This document shows positions 17,493 through 25,650 of a stretch of 64,000 nt of DNA, piece after piece; position 1 is the first letter of the stretch, and each line of letters starts with the position of its first letter. The notes under the pieces were generated by a model. It worked only from the letters and a program-made list of their open reading frames with translations. It was not told the origin of the DNA and did not search any database. A program made the position numbers and the translations under genes. Source of the DNA: Flavobacterium sp. ASW18X (GTDB lineage Bacteria; Bacteroidota; Bacteroidia; Flavobacteriales; Flavobacteriaceae); NCBI RefSeq assembly GCF_005144745.1, contig NZ_SWKK01000004.1:186001-250000 (forward strand), in the 5' to 3' direction.

Positions 17493-18413
17493 TTATATCG
17501 ATTTGAAATAGTTTTCAACCACAGAATTAGCAAAAATTTGTGCGGCTTTTTTAGATGTTCTAAACCACAGTTCTGGTTCAAACAACTCTAGTTCAGCCAA
17601 TGCAAGTTGATTATCATTATCTTTAAATAGGTCTATTCTACTGTAAACAGGAAGTTCTGGGGCAGCATGTACTGCTTGCAGGGCAAATTGTATTTGTGCT
17701 TTGGTAGGTTGAATATGGTGAACGGAGCCTCCAAAATCATCTTGTACTCTAAAATCACCTGGTTTCGCTTTTTTGAGTATGGCATGACTATAGGTGTCTC
17801 CAAAAAATATCAGCGAAAACTCTCCTTCTTTAATAATATTAGTTTGAAATTCTTGCAACATCATTGCTTCTCTGGCTATCAACTGCAAAAACTGTTTGTT
17901 TAAGTTATGCCAGTCTTTACGTTCAAATTTATAAGTATACCTTGCACCACCTGCAATACAAGGTTTTAAAATTAGGTGCTTGGATTGTATGTCAGCCTCT
18001 ATTGTAGCTTCTTCAATAGCATCCACTAAGCTTTCAACACTTCTTTTTTCTATAAAATACGTTTTAGGAACATGTACTCCGGCATTGGCTAAATCTATAA
18101 AGTAATGCTTGTCTAAATTCCATTCTACTAGATTTTTGCTATTGATAAATTTGGTTTTCTGGGCAGTAGCTTCAAACCATTTTTTAAATTCGGTTATTCT
18201 ATGAAAATAATCCCAAACGGCCCTAAAAATAACATACTTAGTTGAGCCCCAATCAAAATTAGGGTCGTCCCAATAGGTGCGACCAACTTTTAACCCCTTG
18301 TTTTGTAAAGCATCAGCTACCAATTGGTCCTCTAGAATTACATTTTTAGTATATGCATCTTCTTTAGGTTGCAGGTAGCGCTTATCGGTAACTAAAACTA
18401 CATCTAACCTCAT
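17493..18413 (-). CDS. ATP-grasp enzyme, glutathione synthetase/RimK-like
   Basis: A 306-residue protein with an ATP-grasp fold: an N-terminal substrate domain (MRLDVVLVTDKRYL, FRAVWDYFHR), then LVEWNLDKHYFIDLANAGVHVPKTYFI, the ATP-binding LILKPCIAGGARYTYKF and the metal-binding end YSRIDLFKDNDNQLALAELELFEPELWF. It should ligate a carboxylate to an amine or thiol using ATP; the substrates are not known. It lies 4 bases after the gamma-glutamyltransferase gene, which makes a gamma-glutamyl or small-peptide product plausible but unproven. Confidence 0.8.
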   Translation of the reverse strand: MRLDVVLVTDKRYLQPKEDAYTKNVILEDQLVADALQNKGLKVGRTYWDDPNFDWGSTKYVIFRAVWDYFHRITEFKKWFEATAQKTKFINSKNLVEWNLDKHYFIDLANAGVHVPKTYFIEKRSVESLVDAIEEATIEADIQSKHLILKPCIAGGARYTYKFERKDWHNLNKQFLQLIAREAMMLQEFQTNIIKEGEFSLIFFGDTYSHAILKKAKPGDFRVQDDFGGSVHHIQPTKAQIQFALQAVHAAPELPVYSRIDLFKDNDNQLALAELELFEPELWFRTSKKAAQIFANSVVENYFKSI

Positions 18414-18417
18414 AATC

Positions 18418-20112
18418 TTAAAAGCCTACGGCAGTATCATCACCACGTTTATCAGCACCACCTTCTAACTGGCCATTAGGTAAAATTCTTATGGCGTCTA
18501 CTTTACCAATAATAGGATTTTTACCCTCCCTTAGTTTATACCCTTTTTCTTTAAGATTGGTTTTTAGCTCTTGTGTAAATCCTTCTTCCTCAAACATAAT
18601 TAAATCTGGTAGCCATTGGTGGTGAAAACGAGGAGCGTTTACAGCATCTTGCATGCTTAAATTAAATTCATACACATTTAATATGGTTTGTGCTACTGCT
18701 GTAATAATGGTGGAACCACCAGGGGTGCCAACAACCATGTACAACTGACCTTCTTTTTCTACAATAGTTGGCGTCATACTACTAAGCATTCTTTTTTCTG
18801 GGGCAATACTATTGGCCTCAGCTCCAATTAATCCAAACATGTTGGGAACACCAGGCTTGGAACTAAAATCATCCATTTCATTGTTTAAGAAAAATCCCAA
18901 TTCGTCACTATAAAGTTTGGAACCATAAGCGCCATTTAAAGTAGTAGTAACAGAAACGGCATTGCCCTCAGCATCTACAATAGAATAATGTGTGGTTTCA
19001 TTGCTCTCTATAATTTCTATTGCACCATGGCCAACATCATCAGAAGCAGTTGCACTGTCAAAACTAAATGTTTTCATACGTTCTGTAAGGTAAGAATCTG
19101 AGGTTAGTTTGTTGGTTGGAATAGTAACAAAATCAGGGTCTCCCAAAAAGTAATTTCTGTCAGCATACGCACGTCTGGCAGCTTCTGTAAATAGTTGAAT
19201 GGTTTTTTCTGAGTTATGACCAAAAGAAGCAACATCAAAAGGCTCCATCATTTTAAAAATCTGTTGCATAGTGATTCCGCCACTACTGGGAGGACTCATA
19301 GAGATTATTTTTAGGTCTTTATAATTAAAAATAACAGGATTACGCCATTGAGCTTCGTATTTTGCTAAATCTTCTTCAGTAATAAATCCTCCTTTTTCCT
19401 GAATAAAGTTGGCTAATTTCTTTGCTATTTCGCCTTTATAAAATCCATCTTTTCCTTGTAGCATAATGGTGTTTAACGTGTTTGCCAATGCAGGATATTT
19501 TATAGTGTCTCCTTTATAATAAACTTGTGCAAACTTGGTGCTATCACCATTAACCGAAATAAACTTTTCCCTGCTATTTTCTAATCGTTTTGCTTGCTTT
19601 TCTGTAACTATAACACCTTTATTAGCAAGGGCTATAACCGGGGTTAAAATTTGTTCTAGTGGTAGTTTTCCAAATTTTTTGTGCACCGCCATTACGCCAG
19701 CTACGGTACCTGGTACGCCAACCGCAGTGGCTCCAACAGTACTCATCTCTGGCACCACATTGCCTAATGAGTCTAAATACATGTTTTTATGTGCTGCTAA
19801 AGGTGCTTTTTCTCTATAGTCTAAGGCGCCTACACTACCGTCATTTTTTCTATACACCATGAATCCGCCACCGCCTAGATTGCCAGCAAACGGATATGCA
19901 ACTGCTAAAGCCATTTCTGTTGCCACCATAGCATCAAAAGCGTTACCACCTTTTTTTATAACTTCTGCCCCAATACTTGCCGCCTCTTCCCGTGCAGCAA
20001 CCACCATAGCTTTTTTAGTTACTAGTCCCGTTGGATTGGCAGGTTTATGAGGGTTTTGTTTGCAGGCTATTACTAAGAAGAAAAATAGGCAGGCGGTAGT
20101 TATTTTAAGCAT
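18418..20112 (-). CDS. ggt: Gamma-glutamyltransferase, lipoprotein form
   Basis: Breaks the gamma-glutamyl bond of glutathione and related peptides and transfers or hydrolyses the glutamyl group, in the periplasm. The 564-residue precursor has a lipobox (FLVIAC, Cys17) and self-processes before the nucleophile, Thr373 in NETTHYSIVD. Other family motifs are AGNLGGGGFMVYR, SPPSSGGITM (oxyanion and substrate site), DDFSSKPG and the late MLSSMTPTIV and GTPGGSTIIT. It overlaps the end of the upstream acyl carrier protein phosphodiesterase gene by 13 bases, a sign of translational coupling. Confidence 0.93.
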   Translation of the reverse strand: MLKITTACLFFFLVIACKQNPHKPANPTGLVTKKAMVVAAREEAASIGAEVIKKGGNAFDAMVATEMALAVAYPFAGNLGGGGFMVYRKNDGSVGALDYREKAPLAAHKNMYLDSLGNVVPEMSTVGATAVGVPGTVAGVMAVHKKFGKLPLEQILTPVIALANKGVIVTEKQAKRLENSREKFISVNGDSTKFAQVYYKGDTIKYPALANTLNTIMLQGKDGFYKGEIAKKLANFIQEKGGFITEEDLAKYEAQWRNPVIFNYKDLKIISMSPPSSGGITMQQIFKMMEPFDVASFGHNSEKTIQLFTEAARRAYADRNYFLGDPDFVTIPTNKLTSDSYLTERMKTFSFDSATASDDVGHGAIEIIESNETTHYSIVDAEGNAVSVTTTLNGAYGSKLYSDELGFFLNNEMDDFSSKPGVPNMFGLIGAEANSIAPEKRMLSSMTPTIVEKEGQLYMVVGTPGGSTIITAVAQTILNVYEFNLSMQDAVNAPRFHHQWLPDLIMFEEEGFTQELKTNLKEKGYKLREGKNPIIGKVDAIRILPNGQLEGGADKRGDDTAVGF

Positions 20113-20693
20113 ATCTCTTGGTATTTAGTTTTAGAAAAGATAATTAATTCGTCAAAAAAGGTAACAAATTCTTGTTCAAAAGCAGTGTAATGTTCCTCTA
20201 AATCTAGGATAGCAAAATTCATTTTACTTCTATTTTTAGTTCGTCTATTCATTCCATTTAAAACTTTTGCTATACCTGCTAAGTTAGCATAGTTGTAAAG
20301 CCAATTGTCCGCAATCATATAAGGAATCATTCGTTGCGTAGCTTTTGGCAAAATGGTAAAATAATCTTCTAACAGCGAATAGAAATTTTCTACATAATCT
20401 AGCAAAGGTTCATTAGAATACCTATGCCAATTTTTAGCTAGGAAATGGTCGTAATAAATATCTACAATAACCCTGCTGTAATGGCCATAATTTTTATGTA
20501 ATTTTTTACTGCTTTTTTTAGGAATAGGATGCGTATCTGTAAAAGTGTCAATGGCTCTATGCAATAGAATACCTTGTTGTATACGTTCTGGTAAATGTTG
20601 GTATTTATTTGCGCGTATGTGGTCTGCTATAAAATTTCCTACGGTAATTTCAGGCTGGTCAAAAGAAAGGTAAATATGGGCCAAGAAGTTCAT
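20100..20693 (-). CDS. Acyl carrier protein phosphodiesterase (AcpH/DUF479 family)
   Basis: A 197-residue protein matching AcpH: MNFLAHIYLSFDQPEITVGNF at the start, HRAIDTFTDTHP in the middle (the His/Asp metal centre of an HD-like fold), then VDIYYDHFLAKNW. AcpH removes the 4'-phosphopantetheine arm from acyl carrier protein in the cytosol. It is the first gene of the minus-strand run ending at 15281 and is divergent from glmM, with 92 bases between starts. Confidence 0.88.
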   Translation of the reverse strand: MNFLAHIYLSFDQPEITVGNFIADHIRANKYQHLPERIQQGILLHRAIDTFTDTHPIPKKSSKKLHKNYGHYSRVIVDIYYDHFLAKNWHRYSNEPLLDYVENFYSLLEDYFTILPKATQRMIPYMIADNWLYNYANLAGIAKVLNGMNRRTKNRSKMNFAILDLEEHYTAFEQEFVTFFDELIIFSKTKYQEICLK

Positions 20694-20759
20694 ATACCGA
20701 AACTTTGGGGTTAAATACCGAATTTACAAATTAGAAACACCCTTTACACGGCATCATTA

Positions 20760-20767
20760 TATATTTG
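20760..20767 (+). promoter_or_regulatory. -7 element of glmM
   Basis: TATATTTG, a full TAnnTTTG match, ends 18 bases before the ATG at 20786. Confidence 0.55.
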
Positions 20768-20785
20768 CACAAACTTTTTTAACAT

Positions 20786-22174
20786 ATGACACTCATAAAA
20801 TCCATTTCTGGTATACGAGGCACTATAGGCGGTGCCACTAATGATAATTTAACACCTATTGATGCGGTTAAATTCGCAGCAGCCTATGGTACTTGGCTTA
20901 AAGATTATGCAGGCAAGGATAAGCTTAAGGTGGTTATTGGTAGAGATGCCCGTTTATCTGGAGAAATGATACAGAATTTAGTAGTTTCTACCTTGGTGGG
21001 CTTGGGTATAGATGTTATTGATTTAGGGTTGAGTACTACGCCAACCGTAGAAATTGCGGTACCTTTAGAGAAGGCTGATGGTGGTATTATCTTAACTGCA
21101 AGTCATAACCCAAAGCAATGGAACGCTTTAAAGTTGTTGAATGAAAAAGGAGAATTTTTAAATGCAGAGGAAGGGGCTAAAATATTGGAATTAGCAGAGG
21201 AAGAGGATTTTAATTTTGCAGAAGTAGATGATTTAGGGACTATTACTACGAATGATGCTTATATGGATATCCATGTAGATGAAGTTTTAGCATTACCTCT
21301 TGTAGATGCAGAAGTTATAAGAGAAAAGAAATTCAAAGTTGTAGTAGACGGTGTTAATTCTTCTGGAGGTATTGCCATTCCTAAATTATTGGATGCCTTA
21401 GGAGTAGAGGTAGTAAAGCTATATTGTGAGCCAACAGGCCATTTTCCGCACAACCCTGAGCCTTTAAAAGAGCACTTGGGAGATATTTGTAAAAAGGTAG
21501 TAGAAGAACAAGCAGATTTTGGTATTGTAGTAGACCCAGATGTAGACCGTTTAGCGTTTATTAGTAATGATGGCGAAATGTTCGGAGAAGAGTATACATT
21601 GGTGGCCTGCGCAGATTATGTACTGGGTAAAACTAAAGGAAATACAGTTTCTAACCTATCTTCTTCTAGAGCCCTAAGAGATGTTACAGAAAAGCATGGA
21701 GGTACTTATGAAGCTGCTGCTGTAGGAGAGGTGAATGTAGTTACTAAGATGAAAGCCAATAATGCTATAATTGGTGGCGAAGGTAATGGCGGCATTATTT
21801 ATCCAGAAAGCCATTATGGTAGGGATGCTCTAGTAGGAACGGCATTATTTTTAATGTTAATGGCAGAAAAGGGAGGCACGGTTGCAGAATTACGAGCTAG
21901 TTACCCTAGTTATTTTATGAGTAAGAAAAAAATACAATTAACACCAGAATTAGATGTGGATGCGCTTTTAGTAGCTATGCACAATAAGTATAAAAACGAA
22001 GATGTTTCTACCATTGATGGGGTAAAAATTGATTTTGCAGAAAACTGGGTGCACTTGCGTAAATCTAATACAGAACCAATTATTCGTATTTACACAGAAG
22101 CAAAAAGTCAAATAGCGGCGGATGAACTTGCTGACCGAATTATAGGTGAAATAAAAGAAATTGCAGGGTTGTAG
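20786..22174 (+). CDS. glmM: Phosphoglucosamine mutase
   Basis: Converts glucosamine 6-phosphate to glucosamine 1-phosphate for UDP-GlcNAc, peptidoglycan and lipid A synthesis. The 462 residues show the phosphohexomutase motifs in order: the active-site serine Ser106 in TASHNPKQWN, the metal-binding DPDVDRLAF, the sugar-binding GGEGNGGIIYP and the phosphate-binding RKSNTEPIIRIY. Substrate preference among phosphohexomutases is inferred from family resemblance. A single-gene unit with its own promoter and terminator. Confidence 0.92.
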   Translation: MTLIKSISGIRGTIGGATNDNLTPIDAVKFAAAYGTWLKDYAGKDKLKVVIGRDARLSGEMIQNLVVSTLVGLGIDVIDLGLSTTPTVEIAVPLEKADGGIILTASHNPKQWNALKLLNEKGEFLNAEEGAKILELAEEEDFNFAEVDDLGTITTNDAYMDIHVDEVLALPLVDAEVIREKKFKVVVDGVNSSGGIAIPKLLDALGVEVVKLYCEPTGHFPHNPEPLKEHLGDICKKVVEEQADFGIVVDPDVDRLAFISNDGEMFGEEYTLVACADYVLGKTKGNTVSNLSSSRALRDVTEKHGGTYEAAAVGEVNVVTKMKANNAIIGGEGNGGIIYPESHYGRDALVGTALFLMLMAEKGGTVAELRASYPSYFMSKKKIQLTPELDVDALLVAMHNKYKNEDVSTIDGVKIDFAENWVHLRKSNTEPIIRIYTEAKSQIAADELADRIIGEIKEIAGL

Positions 22175-22191
22175 TACAAAAGACTATGAAT

Positions 22192-22217
22192 AAAAAGCCT
22201 CCGAACGGAGGCTTTTT
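22192..22217. terminator. Bidirectional terminator, glmM and acyltransferase
   Basis: A perfect 12-bp stem (arms 22192-22203 and 22206-22217, AA loop) with T runs reading out on both strands, set between convergent stops. Confidence 0.9.
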
Positions 22218-22220
22218 ATT

Positions 22221-23117
22221 TTAAGATACTTTGGCGTAATGTGCAGGTTGCTTGTTTCTGTGTTTCCACCTCCGGTGCGTCCATAGATAATAGGCTGGCT
22301 CTTCTTTAATCTGTTGTTCTGCCAATCTTAAATAGGTATCGGTGATATAGTTTTCTTCGGTTGCTGCACCATTTTCTGCTATGGCTATAAACTCTGCTTT
22401 GTAATACCCACGTTTAACCTTGCTCACTTTTAAAAATACTACCGCTAAATCTAATTTTCTAGCCATAGTTTCTGCTCCGTTAAAAATAGGCACTTTTATC
22501 CCCATAAAATCTGACCAGTATTGCGCTTTACTCACCATAGGGCTCTGGTCGCTAACCATACCAAAGACCCCAATTACGCCATCTCTTTTATCTTTAACCA
22601 CTGTTTTTACGGTCTGTTTTTGTGTAATAAGGGTAGTGTTGAACCTAGCCCTTACTTTACGTACAAAGTCGTCAAAATACTTATTGGCAATTGGCTGGTA
22701 TACAGCGTATCCTTTAGAGTTTACATAATTGTTAATACTCACATTCCACTCCCAATTGGCATAATGCGAGCAAACAACTAGTATGCTTCGTTCTTTTTCT
22801 ATTCGCTTAATAAGTTCTATGTTCTGTACCGCATACCTTTTTTTAACCTCAGCATTGCTTAAACTCATAGTTTTTATCATTTCTAAAAACATATCACACA
22901 GGTGTGCGTAAAACTTCTTCTGGATTTGTTTTAATTCGCTATCCGGTTTATCAGGGAACACTAATTTTAAGTTGCTATAGACTACTTTTTTACGATAGCC
23001 AACAATGTGGTAGAGTAAAACAAAAACAAGGTCAGACAACATATAAAGTAACCTAAATGGCAGTTTAGATACCAACCAGATAAAAGGGTAAGCCAGTAAA
23101 AAAATCAATAATTGCAT
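22221..23117 (-). CDS. Lysophospholipid/lipid A acyltransferase (LpxL/HtrB family)
   Basis: A 298-residue inner-membrane acyltransferase. An N-terminal hydrophobic anchor (LLIFLLAYPFIWLVSKLPF) is followed by the LpxL-family catalytic H-X4-E motif in CSHYANWEWN, then GVFGMVSDQSP and PIFNGAETMARKL. It probably adds a secondary acyl chain to lipid A, as in other Bacteroidota; the acceptor is inferred. The ATG at 23117 gives the usual MQLL start; an upstream extension to 23159 would run through the palindromic promoter. It is divergent from the rhomboid gene. Confidence 0.9.
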   Translation of the reverse strand: MQLLIFLLAYPFIWLVSKLPFRLLYMLSDLVFVLLYHIVGYRKKVVYSNLKLVFPDKPDSELKQIQKKFYAHLCDMFLEMIKTMSLSNAEVKKRYAVQNIELIKRIEKERSILVVCSHYANWEWNVSINNYVNSKGYAVYQPIANKYFDDFVRKVRARFNTTLITQKQTVKTVVKDKRDGVIGVFGMVSDQSPMVSKAQYWSDFMGIKVPIFNGAETMARKLDLAVVFLKVSKVKRGYYKAEFIAIAENGAATEENYITDTYLRLAEQQIKEEPAYYLWTHRRWKHRNKQPAHYAKVS

Positions 23118-23134
23118 GTGGTAAAATCTATCGG

Positions 23135-23152
23135 CAAATATAGCTATATTTG
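23135..23152. promoter_or_regulatory. Palindromic back-to-back -7 elements
   Basis: CAAATATAGCTATATTTG is an exact 18-base palindrome made of two TATATTTG elements, one per strand (minus 23135-23142, plus 23145-23152). They end 17 bases before the acyltransferase ATG and 12 bases before the rhomboid ATG. The two promoters must compete. Confidence 0.65.
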
Positions 23153-23164
23153 AATCCAAACCTT

Positions 23165-23821
23165 ATGCTAATGCTTAATTTACACTGGGCTACAATAGCC
23201 ATAATGGCAGCAAATGTGGTGGTTTCTTTAAGAGGATTTAAAGACAGCTATTTTTTTGACCGTTATAAATTCCAAATAGGAGCTATTAAAACTGGACAAA
23301 AGGAGCGTATGTTAACCTCTGGTTTTTTGCATGTAGATATTCCACACCTCTTCTTTAATATGTTTACGCTGTATTTTTTTTCTGATGTAATCATAAACTG
23401 GTTGGGATATCCCAAATTCTTTATAGTCTATTTTGTTAGCTTATTGGCGGGCAGTTTGTTAGCCCTATTTTTTCATAGAGATGAACCCTATTATAGTGCT
23501 GTCGGTGCAAGTGGCGCTGTAACAGGTGTACTTTATGCAGCCATTTTATTGCAACCAAATATGCGTTTAGGTTTCTTTTTTATTCCTATTCCGCTACCTG
23601 CATATGTAATTGGCATAGCGTATTTGCTCTATTCCATTTATGGAATGAAAAGTAGATTGGGCAATATTGGTCATACCGCTCACTTTGGCGGTGCTATTGG
23701 TGGGTACGTAACAACCCTGCTTTTTGTTCCAAGTTTAATTTTTTCTGAAACCTTGATGGTTTTCTTACTTGCTGTACCTATCATTATTTTATTTGTGCTA
23801 GACAAGATGGGTAAAATTTAG
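23165..23821 (+). CDS. Rhomboid family intramembrane serine protease
   Basis: A 218-residue polytopic membrane protein with about six transmembrane segments. It has the rhomboid catalytic serine in GASGAVTG (Ser116), the catalytic histidine in HTAHFGGAIGGY in a late segment, and the conserved HLFFNM after the first loop. It would cleave membrane-anchored substrates within the bilayer. The ATG at 23165 is chosen; an upstream TTG at 23150 lies inside the -7 element. Substrates are unknown. Confidence 0.9.
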   Translation: MLMLNLHWATIAIMAANVVVSLRGFKDSYFFDRYKFQIGAIKTGQKERMLTSGFLHVDIPHLFFNMFTLYFFSDVIINWLGYPKFFIVYFVSLLAGSLLALFFHRDEPYYSAVGASGAVTGVLYAAILLQPNMRLGFFFIPIPLPAYVIGIAYLLYSIYGMKSRLGNIGHTAHFGGAIGGYVTTLLFVPSLIFSETLMVFLLAVPIIILFVLDKMGKI

Positions 23822-23952
23822 TTCCTTTAAACGATGCTTTTCATCGATTAATCGATAGAAACGCTACACTTTATCGAAAATTCTTACGTGGGTTGAAATA
23901 TTATATTGAACTTGCACGTTGAATTTTTACCAAATTTTTAAACCTACTTATT

Positions 23953-25590
23953 ATGACACGGAAATTACTATTTCCATTGCTAGCAATGGTCGTGGTGTTA
24001 ATTTCATGTTCAGATGAAACCACCGTATTTGAAGAGAATGATGACAACTTAGTCGTAGAACAAGACGCGTCGGTTTTAGAAAACAGCCTTAATTTTGAAG
24101 ATAGCGGAGTTTTGGATTTTTATCCTGACCAATCTGCCTCTAGCAAGTATGCTCGCGAAGGCGAGGAACAAGCTGGGGACTATCCATTGTCTTTAGTGGC
24201 ACAAATTAATCCCCCTTCGTATTCAGGTGCAGAAAACTTAACTGCATCGCACATTCATTTAGTAAATGATTATGTGTACGTATCCTACAACACTGCAGAA
24301 GATGACTATGCAGGAGCTATGGATATTATTTATGTTGGTGATCCTTATCAACCAAGGGTAACCTCTAGATTGTATTATACTAATGCAGACATTAATTCCA
24401 TTAAATATGAAAATGGATTTGTCTATGCAGCAGGTGGTGTAGATGCAGAGCAATCTGCAACCGCAGATGCTAACTCATTTTTAGCTAAAATACCGGTAGC
24501 GAACGGAAGGTTTAATACTGATGCAGGTATATCTTACGCATTCCAAGAAGGATTTAATGCCACAGATGTAGCTTTGACTAATGCAGGTGTTTATGTAACC
24601 TCTGGTAAAGATGGCTACATCCGTTTGTATGATAAGTCGAGCCTAGAAATGATAAATGAAGCGGCTTTTCAAGACTTAAGGTCTTTAGCTATAAATAACG
24701 ATAAAATTGCTGTTCTAGATGCAAGTTATGGTGTTCGAGTGTTGAATTCGGATTTCAGTCAAGCAAGCGATATAGCTATTTCTGGCGATTTTAGAGAGGC
24801 AGATAAGCGTACCTTAGATTATTACGGAGAATTGATTGTTGTTGCCGAAGGTCAAGATGGTGCAGGAGTATATAATGCTGCTACGGGTAATTTAGTACAA
24901 CGTTTGGAGATACCAATCAGTCCTGAAAATGTAGAGCAAGGAGATATTGTGACCAATGCAGCTGCGTTTAATGAGAATATTTTATTAATGGCTAATGGCG
25001 GTGCTGGTCTTTGCTTGTCAGAAGACGATAATGGGGTAGACCTTGTAGGTATTATTGCATTAGATGGCAGTATCAACTACGTTGAGACAAAAGATGATTA
25101 CATATTTGCAGCTTCTGGTAGAGGAGGTTTACAAATTATTAAGATGAATAAACCTTCACAAAGTTTAGAAGAATCTTGTGTAGATACCTCTAGATACTCT
25201 GGGAGCTCTAATTTAACTGTTGCTAGTAATCAAAACTTAGGGTATAATGGCTCTAATAGATTTAATAGTATAACCGTTGAAGGTCAATTACTATTGTGTG
25301 GTACCTGGGCCGTACGTAATGATGTAAAAGTAGACAAAGAAGCAGCTTTTGACATGCGAGGTACTCTTATTGTAGGTAGAAATAGTGATAGAAAAGACGT
25401 AATCGTAGAAGAGAATGCAACCTTACGTATTGAAGGTGATTTTGCTATCTATGGAAATCTAATTTTAAAAAAAGGTGCTAGTTTAGAATTCCTTGGAGAT
25501 GCTAATAGAGCCTACATCACAGGAACGGTAACACAAGAAGAAGGTACTACAGTAACTGGCGAATTTAATGATATGAATAATAGATTCTAG
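23953..25590 (+). CDS. Large surface or periplasmic lipoprotein: LVIVD-like propeller plus beta-helix
   Basis: A 545-residue lipoprotein with signal peptide and lipobox VLISC (Cys19). After an acidic linker, residues about 75-400 contain repeats of the LVIVD type (DYVYVSYNT, GFVYAAGG, AGVYVTSGKDGYIRLYD, DDYIFAASGRGGLQIIKM) that suggest a beta-propeller. Residues about 425-545 are short regular strands (LLLCGTWAVRNDVKV, GTLIVG, ATLRIEGDFAIYGNLILKKGASLEF) that suggest a right-handed beta-helix. No enzyme motif is seen. A binding or surface-display role is inference. It stands alone with its own terminator. Confidence 0.75.
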   Translation: MTRKLLFPLLAMVVVLISCSDETTVFEENDDNLVVEQDASVLENSLNFEDSGVLDFYPDQSASSKYAREGEEQAGDYPLSLVAQINPPSYSGAENLTASHIHLVNDYVYVSYNTAEDDYAGAMDIIYVGDPYQPRVTSRLYYTNADINSIKYENGFVYAAGGVDAEQSATADANSFLAKIPVANGRFNTDAGISYAFQEGFNATDVALTNAGVYVTSGKDGYIRLYDKSSLEMINEAAFQDLRSLAINNDKIAVLDASYGVRVLNSDFSQASDIAISGDFREADKRTLDYYGELIVVAEGQDGAGVYNAATGNLVQRLEIPISPENVEQGDIVTNAAAFNENILLMANGGAGLCLSEDDNGVDLVGIIALDGSINYVETKDDYIFAASGRGGLQIIKMNKPSQSLEESCVDTSRYSGSSNLTVASNQNLGYNGSNRFNSITVEGQLLLCGTWAVRNDVKVDKEAAFDMRGTLIVGRNSDRKDVIVEENATLRIEGDFAIYGNLILKKGASLEFLGDANRAYITGTVTQEEGTTVTGEFNDMNNRF

Positions 25591-25612
25591 AGTGTGCTAG
25601 ATGAGAGTGAGG

Positions 25613-25650
25613 AAGCCCGCTGGATGTATATCTGGCGGGCTTTTCTTTTT
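25613..25650 (+). terminator. Terminator after the propeller lipoprotein gene
   Basis: AAGCCCGC at 25613-25620 pairs with GCGGGCTT at 25635-25642, followed by TTTTCTTTTT. It lies 23 bases past the lipoprotein stop and adjoins the convergent TlpA gene. Confidence 0.8.

Noticed and set aside
23843-23856. Perfect palindrome ATCGATTAATCGAT before the propeller lipoprotein gene
   Set aside because: It is a single copy, too AT-rich to be unlikely by chance, with no promoter geometry to support a regulator site.
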